64,000 bases of DNA from positions 1 through 64,000 of the forward strand of contig JAAVEO010000038.1 of NCBI GenBank assembly GCA_014801225.1, read 5' to 3'. Of this stretch, positions 25,466 through 34,458 are shown one piece after another. The DNA comes from Bacteroides sp. GTDB lineage: Bacteria > Bacteroidota > Bacteroidia > Bacteroidales > Muribaculaceae. How positions within the stretch are numbered: the stretch's first letter is position 1; each line of letters begins with the position of its first letter. Below the pieces are notes generated by a model. The model was not told the origin of the DNA and did no database searches. It was given only the letters and a program-made list of their open reading frames with translations. The position numbers and the translations under genes are program-made.

Positions 25466-26014
25466 ATGACACAAGAAGAGATGAAAGCCGCATGGGAATC
25501 CACAGCCCGTCGGCTGGAGAGCCTGGAACAGCGTTATGAAGGAGTAATTGACTCCGAGCTCTTTCGCGAGCGACGCACTGCATTGGATAATCTGGCAATC
25601 CGCTACAAGAATTTTTCACGAGTTTCCCTCATTATGACGGGAGTCAGTCTCCTATATATGGGAGCGGGTATTATACCCGAACAACTACGTGTGATCGTAT
25701 GCATCTATATGATGTTCTTTTTCGCCTTGGCGGGCAGTATTGATTGGTGGCTCTATAAGCGTGTGAAGTCGATCAATGTCGTGACTATGTCGGCTGAGGA
25801 AGTGGCCGGAGAGGCACGTCGGTGCAAGAAGACTCACCTATGGAGCATTGCCCTTCTTTTACCAATGGCTTTGGGATTGATATGGATAATAAGCATGGCC
25901 TTCAATTTTGAGAAATGGACAATGATAGCAATCGCTGCCGGTTTCCTTTTGGGCGTCACAATCGGAATACGACAATTCATATCCTTCATGGCCGACTATC
26001 GACTGCTCAGATAA
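25466..26014 (+). CDS. membrane protein co-encoded with ECF sigma factor
   Basis: A 182-aa protein with a soluble helical N terminus (residues 1-50) and four hydrophobic helices in two pairs (about 52-70, 75-92, 128-146, 150-168). It follows the sigma gene by 13 bp. The soluble N-terminal helix followed by membrane anchors is the usual shape of an anti-sigma factor, but the zinc-finger motif HxxxCxxC is absent. The anti-sigma role is therefore an inference from position. Confidence 0.65.
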   Translation: MTQEEMKAAWESTARRLESLEQRYEGVIDSELFRERRTALDNLAIRYKNFSRVSLIMTGVSLLYMGAGIIPEQLRVIVCIYMMFFFALAGSIDWWLYKRVKSINVVTMSAEEVAGEARRCKKTHLWSIALLLPMALGLIWIISMAFNFEKWTMIAIAAGFLLGVTIGIRQFISFMADYRLLR

Positions 26015-26099
26015 TACTCGATATGCGGAAAAGGGATTCAATCCGGTCAGCCGCGAACGATAATTGAATTTGCGAAAGCGAAAAAATTAGCGCGGACGT

Positions 26100-26130
26100 T
26101 TGTGGGATTAGGAAAAAAGTATTAATTTTG
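26100..26130 (+). promoter_or_regulatory. promoter of tRNA-Thr
   Basis: TTG at 26100-26102, 20-bp spacer, TAATTTTG at 26123-26130, 35 bp before the mature tRNA. Confidence 0.75.
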
Positions 26131-26165
26131 CAGTGAAGAAGGGAGATAATCCCGGACGCTGTAAC

Positions 26166-26238
26166 GCCGCAATAGCTTAGTTGGTAGAGCATTTCATTCG
26201 TAACGAAAAGGTCGTGGGTTCGAGTCCCACTCGCGGCT
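26166..26238 (+). tRNA. tRNA-Thr (anticodon CGT)
   Basis: The cloverleaf can be drawn directly: D arm GCTT...AGC, anticodon loop TTCGTAA with anticodon CGT, and T arm GTGGG-TTCGAGT-CCCAC. The acceptor GCCGCAA pairs with TCGCGGC except for one A-C. The last pair of the anticodon stem is also A-C. CCA is not encoded. It reads ACG codons. Own promoter and terminator. Confidence 0.92.
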
Positions 26239-26250
26239 CCTCGTCAGAGT

Positions 26251-26285
26251 AAAGGGGGATTTCTTCTTGAAATCCCCCTTTTTAT
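26251..26285 (+). terminator. terminator of tRNA-Thr
   Basis: A perfect stem GGGGGATTTC/GAAATCCCCC around 26264-26268, extended by AAA/TTT, followed by a T-tract. Confidence 0.93.
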
Positions 26286-26334
26286 ATAGATTTCAACAAC
26301 TAATAATAAGCTAACAACTTCATTTTTCAACACC

Positions 26335-26709
26335 ATGAAAAAAGAACTTAATTCCCCCAAGGCTCCGGGTGCCATCGGTCCCTACAGCCAGGCTATCCAG
26401 ACCGGCAACCTCATTTTCGTTTCCGGCCAGCTTCCTATCAACGCTGAGACAGGCGAAATGCCCGCCGACATCAAGGCTCAGACTCGTCAGAGCATCGAGA
26501 ATATCAAGGCTATTCTCGCTGAGGCCGGTGCTACTCTCGATAATGTAGTGAAGTCTACTTGCTTCCTCGCTGATATGTCGCTCTTCGGCGCCATGAACGA
26601 GGTTTACGGTGAAGAATTCCACAAGACTTTCCCCGCTCGTTGCGCTTTCGCCGTTAAGGAGCTTCCCAAGCAGGCTCTCGTAGAGATCGAGGTTATCGCC
26701 GCTATCTGA
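26335..26709 (+). CDS. ridA: RidA-family enamine/imine deaminase
   Basis: A 124-aa protein of standard RidA length. Motifs: APGAIGPYSQAIQTGNLIFVSGQLPI, VVKSTCFLADM, and FPARCAFAVKELPKQALVEIEVIA. The conserved Arg of the active site is in PARCAF. It forms trimers and clears reactive 2-aminoacrylate made by PLP enzymes. Codon bias is high. It stands alone between two terminators. Confidence 0.96.
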   Translation: MKKELNSPKAPGAIGPYSQAIQTGNLIFVSGQLPINAETGEMPADIKAQTRQSIENIKAILAEAGATLDNVVKSTCFLADMSLFGAMNEVYGEEFHKTFPARCAFAVKELPKQALVEIEVIAAI

Positions 26710-26759
26710 TAATTTCGCGGAGAGAATATTTCTTTTCGCGCCGCGTCAATATATCATAA

Positions 26760-26809
26760 GCGGGCCTTAAGGGATAAGCCTTCCGGCTCCCCCGTAAGGT
26801 CCGCTTTTT
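26760..26809 (+). terminator. terminator of ridA
   Basis: GCGGGCCTTAAGGG (26760-26773) pairs with CCCGTAAGGTCCGC (26791-26804) with one mismatch and one G-T pair, inner AGCC/GGCT, then TTTTT. Confidence 0.88.
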
Positions 26810-26877
26810 ATCTTTTTTCAAGAGTGCTTGGTGTCCGCTAAGCTTCTTCTTATTATTATTTCATTTTTTTCAAGATT

Positions 26878-28695
26878 ATGCGCAGCCTGTTGCAGATTAA
26901 TGGCCTTACTAAATCTTACGGCGACAGAATGTTGTTTGCCGATGTTACTCTCGGAGTATACGAAGGCGATAAAATCGGCCTTGTGGCCCAGAACGGTACC
27001 GGCAAGACCACATTCCTGAATATCATAGCCGGAAACGAGGATTATGACAGTGGCTCTATCGTGGTGAGCGACGGTGTCAGAATCGGTTTTCTGCAGCAGG
27101 TGCCTCCATTCGATCCGGAGATGACGGTGGAGGAGTATGCCACACCCACTCCCCGTAATCATGACGATTGGAATGCCGCCGACCGTATGGCCGGAATGTT
27201 GACCCAGTTCAAAGTAGGTGATCTTTCCCGAAAGATGGGCACCCTCTCCGGCGGACAGGCAAAGAGAGTGGCCTTGGCGAAAGTATTGCTTGAAGAGCCT
27301 GACCTTCTTATTCTCGACGAACCTACCAATCACCTCGATATCGACATGATCGAATGGCTGGAGGATTATCTCGCTCGACAGAGAGTGACGGTGCTGATGG
27401 TGACTCACGACCGTTATTTCCTTGACAAGGTCTGCTCCAAGATTATTGAAATCGACCTTCAGCAACTCTTCTCCTATGATGGAAATTTCGACTATTACCT
27501 GCGCAAACGTCAAGAGCGTATGGAGAATATGGAGGCGGAACTCTCTCGGGTGAAGAATCTCTTGCGTACCGAATTGGAATGGATGCGCCGTCAGCCTCAG
27601 GCCCGAGGTTCTAAGGCCAAGTATCGTATAGATAATTTTCATGATCTGGAGGCACGTTCCCATGTAAATCTCTCAGAGAAAAATGTACAGCTTGATGTGA
27701 AATCAAGCTATATAGGCTCAAAGATATTCGAGGCAAAGGGAGTCTCCAAAGCGTTCGGCCCGATAAAGATTCTCGATGATTGGAACTATACTTTCGCACG
27801 TTACGAGAAAGTCGGTATCGTTGGCGATAACGGCGCCGGTAAATCTACATTCATCAAGCTCCTTCTCGGAATAGAGAAGCCCGACCACGGGCGTTTTGAT
27901 ATAGGCCAGACTGTAAGATGGGGTTATTACTCTCAGGAGGGGATGACTGGTTTTGACGAATCCAAGAAAGTGATTGACGCCGTCCGCGAGATTGCGGAAG
28001 AAGTGCGGGTGGATGATAAGACCCGACTTTCGGCTTCTGCTTTCTTATCGCGATTCCTTTTCACACCGAAGCAACAGCAGAAATATATCTCTAAACTTTC
28101 CGGCGGAGAGCGCCGGCGTCTCTATCTCGCTACAGTGCTGATGCGTCAGCCCAACTTCCTCATTCTCGACGAGCCCACCAACGACCTCGACATTATGACG
28201 CTTACCGTGCTTGAGGATTATCTCTCCCGTTTTCAAGGATGTGTCATAGTAGTGAGTCACGACCGATTTTTCCTTGATCGCATAGTTGATCATCTCTTCG
28301 TGTTTAAAGGTAACGGAGTGGTAAAGGATTTCCCCGGCGATTACTCCACATATCGCCATTGTCTGCGTCAGGAAGCTAAAGAGAAGCGCGAACGTGAGGC
28401 GGCCGAAGGCGGAGGCGGCAAATCCGCTGAGTCAGTAGCCATAAATCCCGGTGTGGAGGAACGCAAGAGGAAGCAGGCGCAGAAACTCACGTATAAAGAG
28501 AAGAAAGAGATGGAGCAACTCGAAGCCGACGTAGAGAAAATGTCGGCCGAGAAGAGCGACTTGGAGATTCGTATGTCGTCAGGCGAAATGAGCGCCGACG
28601 AGATTGTATCCGCCGGCGCCCTTATGCAAGAGCTCATCGATGCCATAGATATGGCCGAGCTTCGCCTTCTTGAGCTGATGGAAAAAGAAGGGTGA
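26878..28695 (+). CDS. ABC-F ATPase of the Uup type
   Basis: A 605-aa cytoplasmic protein with two ABC domains and no membrane segment. Walker A is VAQNGTGKTT and VGDNGAGKST; signatures are LSGGQAKR and LSGGERRR; Walker B is LLILDEPTNHLD and [13 protein letters not shown] charged linker lies between the domains. The C-terminal 80 residues (KLTYKEKKEMEQLEADVEKM onward) form the coiled coil typical of Uup. ABC-F proteins act on ribosomes. Uup is also linked to transposon excision in E. coli. Monocistronic. Confidence 0.92.
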   Translation: MRSLLQINGLTKSYGDRMLFADVTLGVYEGDKIGLVAQNGTGKTTFLNIIAGNEDYDSGSIVVSDGVRIGFLQQVPPFDPEMTVEEYATPTPRNHDDWNAADRMAGMLTQFKVGDLSRKMGTLSGGQAKRVALAKVLLEEPDLLILDEPTNHLDIDMIEWLEDYLARQRVTVLMVTHDRYFLDKVCSKIIEIDLQQLFSYDGNFDYYLRKRQERMENMEAELSRVKNLLRTELEWMRRQPQARGSKAKYRIDNFHDLEARSHVNLSEKNVQLDVKSSYIGSKIFEAKGVSKAFGPIKILDDWNYTFARYEKVGIVGDNGAGKSTFIKLLLGIEKPDHGRFDIGQTVRWGYYSQEGMTGFDESKKVIDAVREIAEEVRVDDKTRLSASAFLSRFLFTPKQQQKYISKLSGGERRRLYLATVLMRQPNFLILDEPTNDLDIMTLTVLEDYLSRFQGCVIVVSHDRFFLDRIVDHLFVFKGNGVVKDFPGDYSTYRHCLRQEAKEKREREAAEGGGGKSAESVAINPGVEERKRKQAQKLTYKEKKEMEQLEADVEKMSAEKSDLEIRMSSGEMSADEIVSAGALMQELIDAIDMAELRLLELMEKEG

Positions 28696-28757
28696 TCTCC
28701 CGATGTGATTAAGCGATTATCTTCTGTATGGTAAGGGATGGTAGCACCCCGTCACAC

Positions 28758-30005
28758 TTACTTAGCCTTATAAGAAGTTAGGCTTAGACCGAATTCGAAG
28801 CGTGTTGTCTTTTCAAGATAGGAAGGAAGTTGCTTTAACACCTCCGTTATCTGCGGAAGTATCGGAGCCAACTCCGGATATTTTGCGAGTTCGGTGGAGA
28901 GAGCCTGCATTATTTTGGGGTCGGACAAGAGTGCTTGGGTAAGCGCTTGCACCACCGGAGCGGCAGTAGCCGTATCGAAGTAGAGGTCAAGACTGTTGTC
29001 AGTCTTGGTATATGCCATCGGTATGCCGCCGGCTATCTGCGGAGCAAGCTTGGCCATAAGTTGCTTTATCGCCGGCATGAGAGCGGTCAACGCTTCATTT
29101 GTCTCACCGTCAGTCTCAGATGAGATGGTATCGAATTTGGAATAAAGATCGGCTGCCACACCTGAAGTCATTGCCAATCCTGCCACAGAGAGAGGATTTA
29201 CATAGAATTTGGCATACTGCGGTGAAGCTACGGTATACTGAATGGTGTTGCCGGAAAGAGTAGCCAAATGGGCAGCACCTCCTGTTGTGCTGACATACAT
29301 TATCACGACATTGCCGTTGGGGAGGAACGTAGCGGTCTGCACCAACTGCGTGAGCAGTTGCGCCACCGAACTGTAAGCTGTCCCGTTATACACCGGGATA
29401 CAAGGCACTGTCACAGCCAATGAAAGCAAATCGCCAAGCTGAATGGTTTGATCCGGAAGGGGAGTGACATCCCATTCGATATGGAAAGGAGTCGACTTAT
29501 ATCCGATTCCATCCTCATTCTTCACCAACGGGGAAAGTTGCCAAACGCTTCCCGCCAAAGCGAGATTGTCAAGCTTCACATCCGATATCTCCATTACCAG
29601 ACTGTCGGCATATACCTTACCCGAATAAGAGAAAGTAGCATCGGCTGATTTCCCTTCCCCCGAGAAACTCCTGTAACCGTCGCCCGGCATCAAAGCCAAA
29701 GATAGGGGAGTGGAGACATCCCCCGGAATCACACCCGGAGCCGGAATATTACCCTCCACACCCTTTATGGAGAGTTGGCTCAAATCGAAATCACTATAGA
29801 GAGTAAGTTGAGCATTGCCATTATCGTCAGGAGTCAACCGCGCCGACTTTCCGGGCATAGCCTCCCCACAATAATATAATTTCAGGCCCTTGACTCCGGT
29901 AAAGACCGTATCCTTCAGCTCCGGCAGCGGAGCCTCCTTATCATCACTGCAAGCCGACAAAAGCACACCCGCCAAAGCCGCCGCAAATAAACATCCAGCT
30001 TTCAT
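28758..30005 (-). CDS. DUF4925-like outer lipoprotein
   Basis: A 415-aa protein with lipobox LLSAC (cysteine at residue 19) followed by SDDKEA. The acidic residues after the Cys are typical of surface-exported Bacteroidota lipoproteins. Two beta-rich halves follow; the end TRFEFGLSLTSYKAK is strand-like. It resembles the DUF4925 lipoproteins found in Bacteroidales. Function unknown. It is transcribed leftward from its own promoter. Confidence 0.75.
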   Translation of the reverse strand: MKAGCLFAAALAGVLLSACSDDKEAPLPELKDTVFTGVKGLKLYYCGEAMPGKSARLTPDDNGNAQLTLYSDFDLSQLSIKGVEGNIPAPGVIPGDVSTPLSLALMPGDGYRSFSGEGKSADATFSYSGKVYADSLVMEISDVKLDNLALAGSVWQLSPLVKNEDGIGYKSTPFHIEWDVTPLPDQTIQLGDLLSLAVTVPCIPVYNGTAYSSVAQLLTQLVQTATFLPNGNVVIMYVSTTGGAAHLATLSGNTIQYTVASPQYAKFYVNPLSVAGLAMTSGVAADLYSKFDTISSETDGETNEALTALMPAIKQLMAKLAPQIAGGIPMAYTKTDNSLDLYFDTATAAPVVQALTQALLSDPKIMQALSTELAKYPELAPILPQITEVLKQLPSYLEKTTRFEFGLSLTSYKAK

Positions 30006-30110
30006 AAATTCTCATAATCAATTTAGTGGAATTCTACTATCTATATAATACCATTCTCCCCCCTAATGTTCACACATATCCCGCACTCTCTCCCCATCTC
30101 CAATTTCCTC

Positions 30111-30118
30111 CAAAATTA
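30111..30118 (-). promoter_or_regulatory. -7 element of the DUF4925-like gene
   Basis: Minus-strand TAATTTTG, about 105 bp upstream of the start codon. Confidence 0.45.
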
Positions 30119-30191
30119 AATTCCTCCTTCGGCCGTAATATATTCATTGAAGATTTTCATAGCTATAATGTGGGAAATATTAAAAAAACAG

Positions 30192-30222
30192 TTGTCTACT
30201 TCCCTAAATTTTTTTAATTTTG
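30192..30222 (+). promoter_or_regulatory. strong promoter of the structured RNA and defence operon
   Basis: TTG (30192-30194), 20-bp spacer, TAATTTTG (30215-30222). The spacing is the same as in the gdhA and tRNA promoters. The expected transcript start coincides with the first base of the closing helix of the RNA (30230). I see no second promoter between here and the helicase gene. Confidence 0.8.
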
Positions 30223-30229
30223 CATTTGA

Positions 30230-30545
30230 ACCCCGCGATGTGTGGTGCCTCAGAGGAGGGTAAACGCCGGGCATTGGGTGGTTCGTTTACATACGAAAGG
30301 CGTTTACTGCGCTTTATTTCTTGGCTCCTTGAAACCTGAGAAACTTCAATACTATAGTCAAGAATGAAGCAATAGTAGATGCCCTCGGGTACGTCTGTGT
30401 ACCTTCTGACTCAATTTGAAAGAAATTGGGGAAGAGGGTCTGCATATACATACTTCGCGGGGTCATTTACCATTGCTCATTCTACTATAGTGGGCAAATT
30501 CTCAGGGCCTCAAGGAGCGGAATGAGCAAGTGATGGCTCCCGCTT
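30230..30545 (+). ncRNA. structured RNA of unknown family, leader of the defence operon
   Basis: There is no protein frame here, but many exact pairings: ACCCCGCG 30230-30237 with 30456-30463; GTAAACGCC 30260-30268 with 30299-30307 (inner 30282-30286 with 30293-30297); CCCTC 30382-30386 with 30434-30438; GGTAC 30388-30392 with 30399-30403; CAATTT 30412-30417 with 30423-30428; GCTCCTTGA 30324-30332 with 30510-30518; CCTGAGAA 30335-30342 with 30499-30506; TTGCTCATTC 30473-30482 with 30520-30529. The last three cross the others, so a pseudoknotted fold is expected. The 3' end is uncertain: GGAGC (30514-30518) could instead pair with GCTCC (30536-30540), followed by CGCTTTTCGTTT, a possible attenuator. 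It does not show the hallmark sequences of RNase P RNA, tmRNA, SRP RNA or common riboswitches that I know. Confidence 0.6.
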
Positions 30546-30611
30546 TTCGTTTATATCCACCCTGAAGAATTGCCATTTGGAGTCAATGGCTGAGAAGCGA
30601 CAGACCCCAAC

Positions 30612-33600
30612 GTGCAACTGAAGCTGATTGATAACATAACTAATACCTTGAAGACGGATTTGATGACTACCATCAAATCAGGCAGTCGTATATCTATTGC
30701 GGCGGCAAGTTTTTCAATTTATGCATTTCAAGAACTTCGCGAGCAATTAAAAGATATTGAAGAGTTACGTTTTATCTTCACCTCCCCCTCGTTCGTCACG
30801 GAAAAGTCGGATAAACAGCGCCGTGAGTTTTATATTCCCCGGCTAAATCGTGAACGTAATCTTTTCGGATCCGAATTTGAGATAAAACTCCGCAATGAGT
30901 TGTCGTTGAAGGCCGTCGCAAAGGAATGTGCCGAATGGATCCGGGAAAAAGTATGTTTCAAGTCCAATCGCACCAATGCGGGTATGCCCGCTTTTGCAAC
31001 CGTTGACGATACGACATATATGCCTCTCAACGGTTTTACAACTGTCGAGCTCGGATGTGAGCGTGGCAACAATCTTGCGACGGCCATAACTAAGATGGAG
31101 GCTTCCTTCACTCAGCAATATCTACAGATTTTCAATCAGATTTGGAATGACAGCGGACAGTTGCAGGTAGTGACAGAACAGGTGCTTGATCACATTACCA
31201 ACGCCTACAAGGAGAATTCCCCGGAATTTATCTATTTCGTAACCCTTTATAATATCTTCAACGAGTTTCTTGAAGATATTTCGGAAGATGTACTCCCGAA
31301 TGAGGCGACCGGTTTCAAATCAAGCGTCATTTGGAATAAACTATATAATTTCCAGAAGGATGCGGCACTTGCCATCATCAATAAACTCGAAAAGTATAAC
31401 GGTTGTATCCTTGCCGACTCCGTAGGCCTTGGCAAGACTTTTACGGCATTATCCGTAATCAAATATTACGAGAACCGCAATAAGTCGGTACTTGTATTAT
31501 GTCCGAAGAAACTTCACGACAACTGGGTAACTTATCGCAGCAACTACAAGAACAATCCCCTTGTTGCTGACCGTCTGCGCTATGATATACTGTATCATAC
31601 CGATTTGTCGCGTCAGTCCGGTCAAAGCAACGGTCTTGACCTACAACATATCAACTGGGGCAATTACGACCTTGTTGTCATTGACGAGAGTCATAATTTT
31701 CGTAACGGAGGAAAAGTCACTACAGACGAGAACAACGAAAATCCGCGAGAGAACCGCTATCTTCAGTTGATGAATAAGGTGATCCGGTCCGGGGTAAAGA
31801 CCAAAGTGCTGATGCTTTCCGCTACGCCTGTCAATAACCGTTTCGCTGACCTGCGCAATCAACTCGCGCTTGCCTACGAGGGTGACAGTTCCAGGATGGA
31901 TGCACAGCTCAAGACCTCAAGCTCTCTCGACGATATATTCCGGCAAGCTCAGACTGCCTTCAATAAATGGGCGAAATTTCCGGCAGAGCAGCGTACTACA
32001 AATTCCCTGCTTGAAATGCTTGGTTTCGACTTTTTCGAGGTTCTGGACAGCGTTACAATCGCGAGAAGTCGCCGTCATATAGAGCAATATTACGACACTA
32101 CCGATATTGGGAAATTCCCCGAAAGATTAAAACCGATATCCTTGCGTCCGAATCTTACCGACCTTCCTAAAAGCGTTGATTTCAATGATATCTTTAATAG
32201 TGTCAGCGAGCTCAACCTTGCTATCTATACCCCCTCCGATTTTATTCTGTCGAGCAAATTGGATAAATACTCCGAGGCGCGCGAAGATGGACGATTTGGT
32301 AATCTTTCTCGTTCCGGGCGCGAACGGGGTATCCGTCAATTAATGAGCATCAATCTGCTCAAACGTCTGGAAAGTTCGGTTAACTCTTTCCGTCTCACGC
32401 TTGAAAGGATTAAGAAATATATTGCCACAACTATTGAGGCTATAGACGCTATTATTACCCGTCATGAGGTTTCGATGGTCTGTGACTATGATTTTTCCTT
32501 TGGTCTTGATTTCGATGAAAGAGAGGATACTGTCTTTATCGGAAATAAGAAGACCAAGATTGACCTTGAGGATATGGATTATATCCAATGGCGAAGTTAT
32601 CTTGCCAAAGACCTTGACAATCTGAATATGCTTCTCTGCATGCTCGGCGACATTACACCCGAACACGACAGCAAGTTGCAGAAGCTCATTGAAGTTGTCT
32701 TTAATAAGATTGAGCATCCTGTCAATGGCGACAATAAGAAAATCATTATCTTCACCGCCTTTTCCGACACTGCCCGATACCTCTATGATAACGTCGCACC
32801 GCTTATCAAACAGCATAAAGGACTTGATACAGCCCTTGTATCCGGAGATGTGGAGGCTCGGTCCACATTGAAACTACGTGAGAAACTCGATTTCAATAAA
32901 GTGCTCACACTATTTTCGCCGGTATCGAAAGACCGTGACACACTATATCCCGATGTCAAAGAGGAAATAGATATCCTTATTGCCACCGACTGCATCTCCG
33001 AAGGTCAGAATCTTCAAGATTGCGACTATCTGATTAATTACGACATTCATTGGAATCCGGTACGTATCATTCAGCGTTTCGGACGAATTGACCGTATCGG
33101 TTCGCAGAATGATAAGATACAGCTTGTCAATTTCTGGCCGGATATGGATCTTGACGATTACATTGATCTGAAAGGGCGAGTGGAGGCGCGAATGAAGGTG
33201 TCGGTGCTGACATCCACAGGAGACGACAACCCGCTTTCAGCAGAGGAACAAGGCGATCTGAAATACCGTCGCGACCAGTTGGAGCGTCTGAAAGAGGAGG
33301 TGGTCGATATTGAGGAAATGAATACGGGCGTTTCAATCATGGATTTGGGGCTAAACGAATTCCGCCTTGACCTGCTGGAGTATATGCGTACCGGCATAGA
33401 TATCGAGCATACACCTATGGGGCTCCACGCAATCGTCCCCACAAGTGCAGAAGCGCCCAAAGGCGTGATATTTGTATTGAAGAACCGCAACAACGATATC
33501 AATATCGACAAGAAGAATCGCCTGCACCCGTTCTATATGGTCTATATATCGCAAGACTCCGAGGTGATAGTCAATCATCTTGACCCGAAGGGGCTTCTCG

Positions 33601-33857
33601 ATCGCATGCGTCACCTTTGCCGTGGCAAGTCTGAACCAATACTTGACCTCTGTCGCAAGTTCAATGCCGAGACTCGCGACGGTCAACGCATGGGCACATA
33701 CTCCCGACTTCTCGGCGATGCAATCTCCTCGCTTATAGCAACCAAAGAGACCACCGACCTCTTCTCATTCCTTGACGGCGACAGCGGCTCACTCTTCGGC
33801 AACGAAGTGCGCGGTCTCGATGATTTTGAGTTAATTTGTTTCCTAATCGTGCGCTGA
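30612..33857 (+). CDS. SNF2-type helicase with PLD-like N terminus (defence operon gene 1)
   Basis: A 1081-aa protein. The N terminus (about 1-100; SRISIAAASFSIYAFQEL, RFIFTSPSF) resembles the degenerate phospholipase-D-like domain that heads helicases in restriction clusters. Helicase motifs: Walker A ILADSVGLGKTFTAL near residue 265, DESH in VVIDESHNFRN near 355, SAT in LMLSATPVNN, ATDCISEGQNLQ, and QRFGRIDRIG near 820. Start is GTG; the next ATG is 17 codons on, but family members begin with a LIDN-like segment, so the GTG is preferred. First gene of an eight-gene operon with tiny gaps. Presumably an ATP-driven translocase of the defence system. Confidence 0.88.
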   Translation: MQLKLIDNITNTLKTDLMTTIKSGSRISIAAASFSIYAFQELREQLKDIEELRFIFTSPSFVTEKSDKQRREFYIPRLNRERNLFGSEFEIKLRNELSLKAVAKECAEWIREKVCFKSNRTNAGMPAFATVDDTTYMPLNGFTTVELGCERGNNLATAITKMEASFTQQYLQIFNQIWNDSGQLQVVTEQVLDHITNAYKENSPEFIYFVTLYNIFNEFLEDISEDVLPNEATGFKSSVIWNKLYNFQKDAALAIINKLEKYNGCILADSVGLGKTFTALSVIKYYENRNKSVLVLCPKKLHDNWVTYRSNYKNNPLVADRLRYDILYHTDLSRQSGQSNGLDLQHINWGNYDLVVIDESHNFRNGGKVTTDENNENPRENRYLQLMNKVIRSGVKTKVLMLSATPVNNRFADLRNQLALAYEGDSSRMDAQLKTSSSLDDIFRQAQTAFNKWAKFPAEQRTTNSLLEMLGFDFFEVLDSVTIARSRRHIEQYYDTTDIGKFPERLKPISLRPNLTDLPKSVDFNDIFNSVSELNLAIYTPSDFILSSKLDKYSEAREDGRFGNLSRSGRERGIRQLMSINLLKRLESSVNSFRLTLERIKKYIATTIEAIDAIITRHEVSMVCDYDFSFGLDFDEREDTVFIGNKKTKIDLEDMDYIQWRSYLAKDLDNLNMLLCMLGDITPEHDSKLQKLIEVVFNKIEHPVNGDNKKIIIFTAFSDTARYLYDNVAPLIKQHKGLDTALVSGDVEARSTLKLREKLDFNKVLTLFSPVSKDRDTLYPDVKEEIDILIATDCISEGQNLQDCDYLINYDIHWNPVRIIQRFGRIDRIGSQNDKIQLVNFWPDMDLDDYIDLKGRVEARMKVSVLTSTGDDNPLSAEEQGDLKYRRDQLERLKEEVVDIEEMNTGVSIMDLGLNEFRLDLLEYMRTGIDIEHTPMGLHAIVPTSAEAPKGVIFVLKNRNNDINIDKKNRLHPFYMVYISQDSEVIVNHLDPKGLLDRMRHLCRGKSEPILDLCRKFNAETRDGQRMGTYSRLLGDAISSLIATKETTDLFSFLDGDSGSLFGNEVRGLDDFELICFLIVR

Positions 33858-33858
33858 T

Positions 33859-34458
33859 ATGTTAGGTTTACCTCAATCAACCGAAGTTAAGCGACCGCTT
33901 CCAAAGACGCAGCTCTTTAAGCGGTTTGACTGGACAGCATCGCAACGCGAACGTTTTGATGCGGAGGTGTCGCGTCTTGACTTCGTGAATTGGATTTCAC
34001 CTCGTACCGTTCCCGCAATTGCTATTGGTCACGAGGTGAATGAGATATTTGTTGTCGAAGTCTCGCTAAAATCGCACGATTTCGACACAAAGGCAATCGT
34101 ACTTCTCGCTAAGTATATTCCTCAGCGCATTATCTATGTTCTGCGCTTCGGGGGCGAGGCTATGCTTGCCGCATATCATGGCAAACTTTTCACCGCTCCT
34201 TGGCAATCTTTAGATGCTATCTCTTTAACCCTGTCAGGTCTCAATCTTGATGCCGTTTGGGAAAACATAGTTTCCACAATCGGTCAGTTCTCAGTTGAGC
34301 AGGATAAGTCCCTCAATGAGCAAATCAAGATTGACGAAGACCGTGCCAAACTTGAACGTCAGATTGCTGCTTTGGAGCGTCAGATGAACGTTACCAAACA
34401 GCCGCGCCGCAAACGTGAATTATTCGTTGAACTTCAAAAACTGAAATCTCATGTATGA
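33859..34458 (+). CDS. DUF4391 protein (defence operon gene 2)
   Basis: A 199-aa protein starting one base after the helicase stop. The core (RLDFVNWISPRTVPAIAIG through IFVVEVSLKSHDFDTKAIVLLAKYIPQRIIYVLRF) matches DUF4391, which commonly accompanies helicase-methyltransferase restriction clusters. The last 60 residues are a coiled coil (RAKLERQIAALERQMNV). No catalytic motif is evident, so it is probably a structural or bridging subunit. Overlaps the next gene by eight bases. Confidence 0.85.
   Translation: MLGLPQSTEVKRPLPKTQLFKRFDWTASQRERFDAEVSRLDFVNWISPRTVPAIAIGHEVNEIFVVEVSLKSHDFDTKAIVLLAKYIPQRIIYVLRFGGEAMLAAYHGKLFTAPWQSLDAISLTLSGLNLDAVWENIVSTIGQFSVEQDKSLNEQIKIDEDRAKLERQIAALERQMNVTKQPRRKRELFVELQKLKSHV

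Noticed and set aside
30230..30545. Structured RNA as RNase P RNA, tmRNA or a known riboswitch
   Set aside because: The conserved RNase P core (GAGGAAAGTCC-like), a tmRNA tag frame and tRNA-like ends are absent, and no riboswitch core that I know is present.
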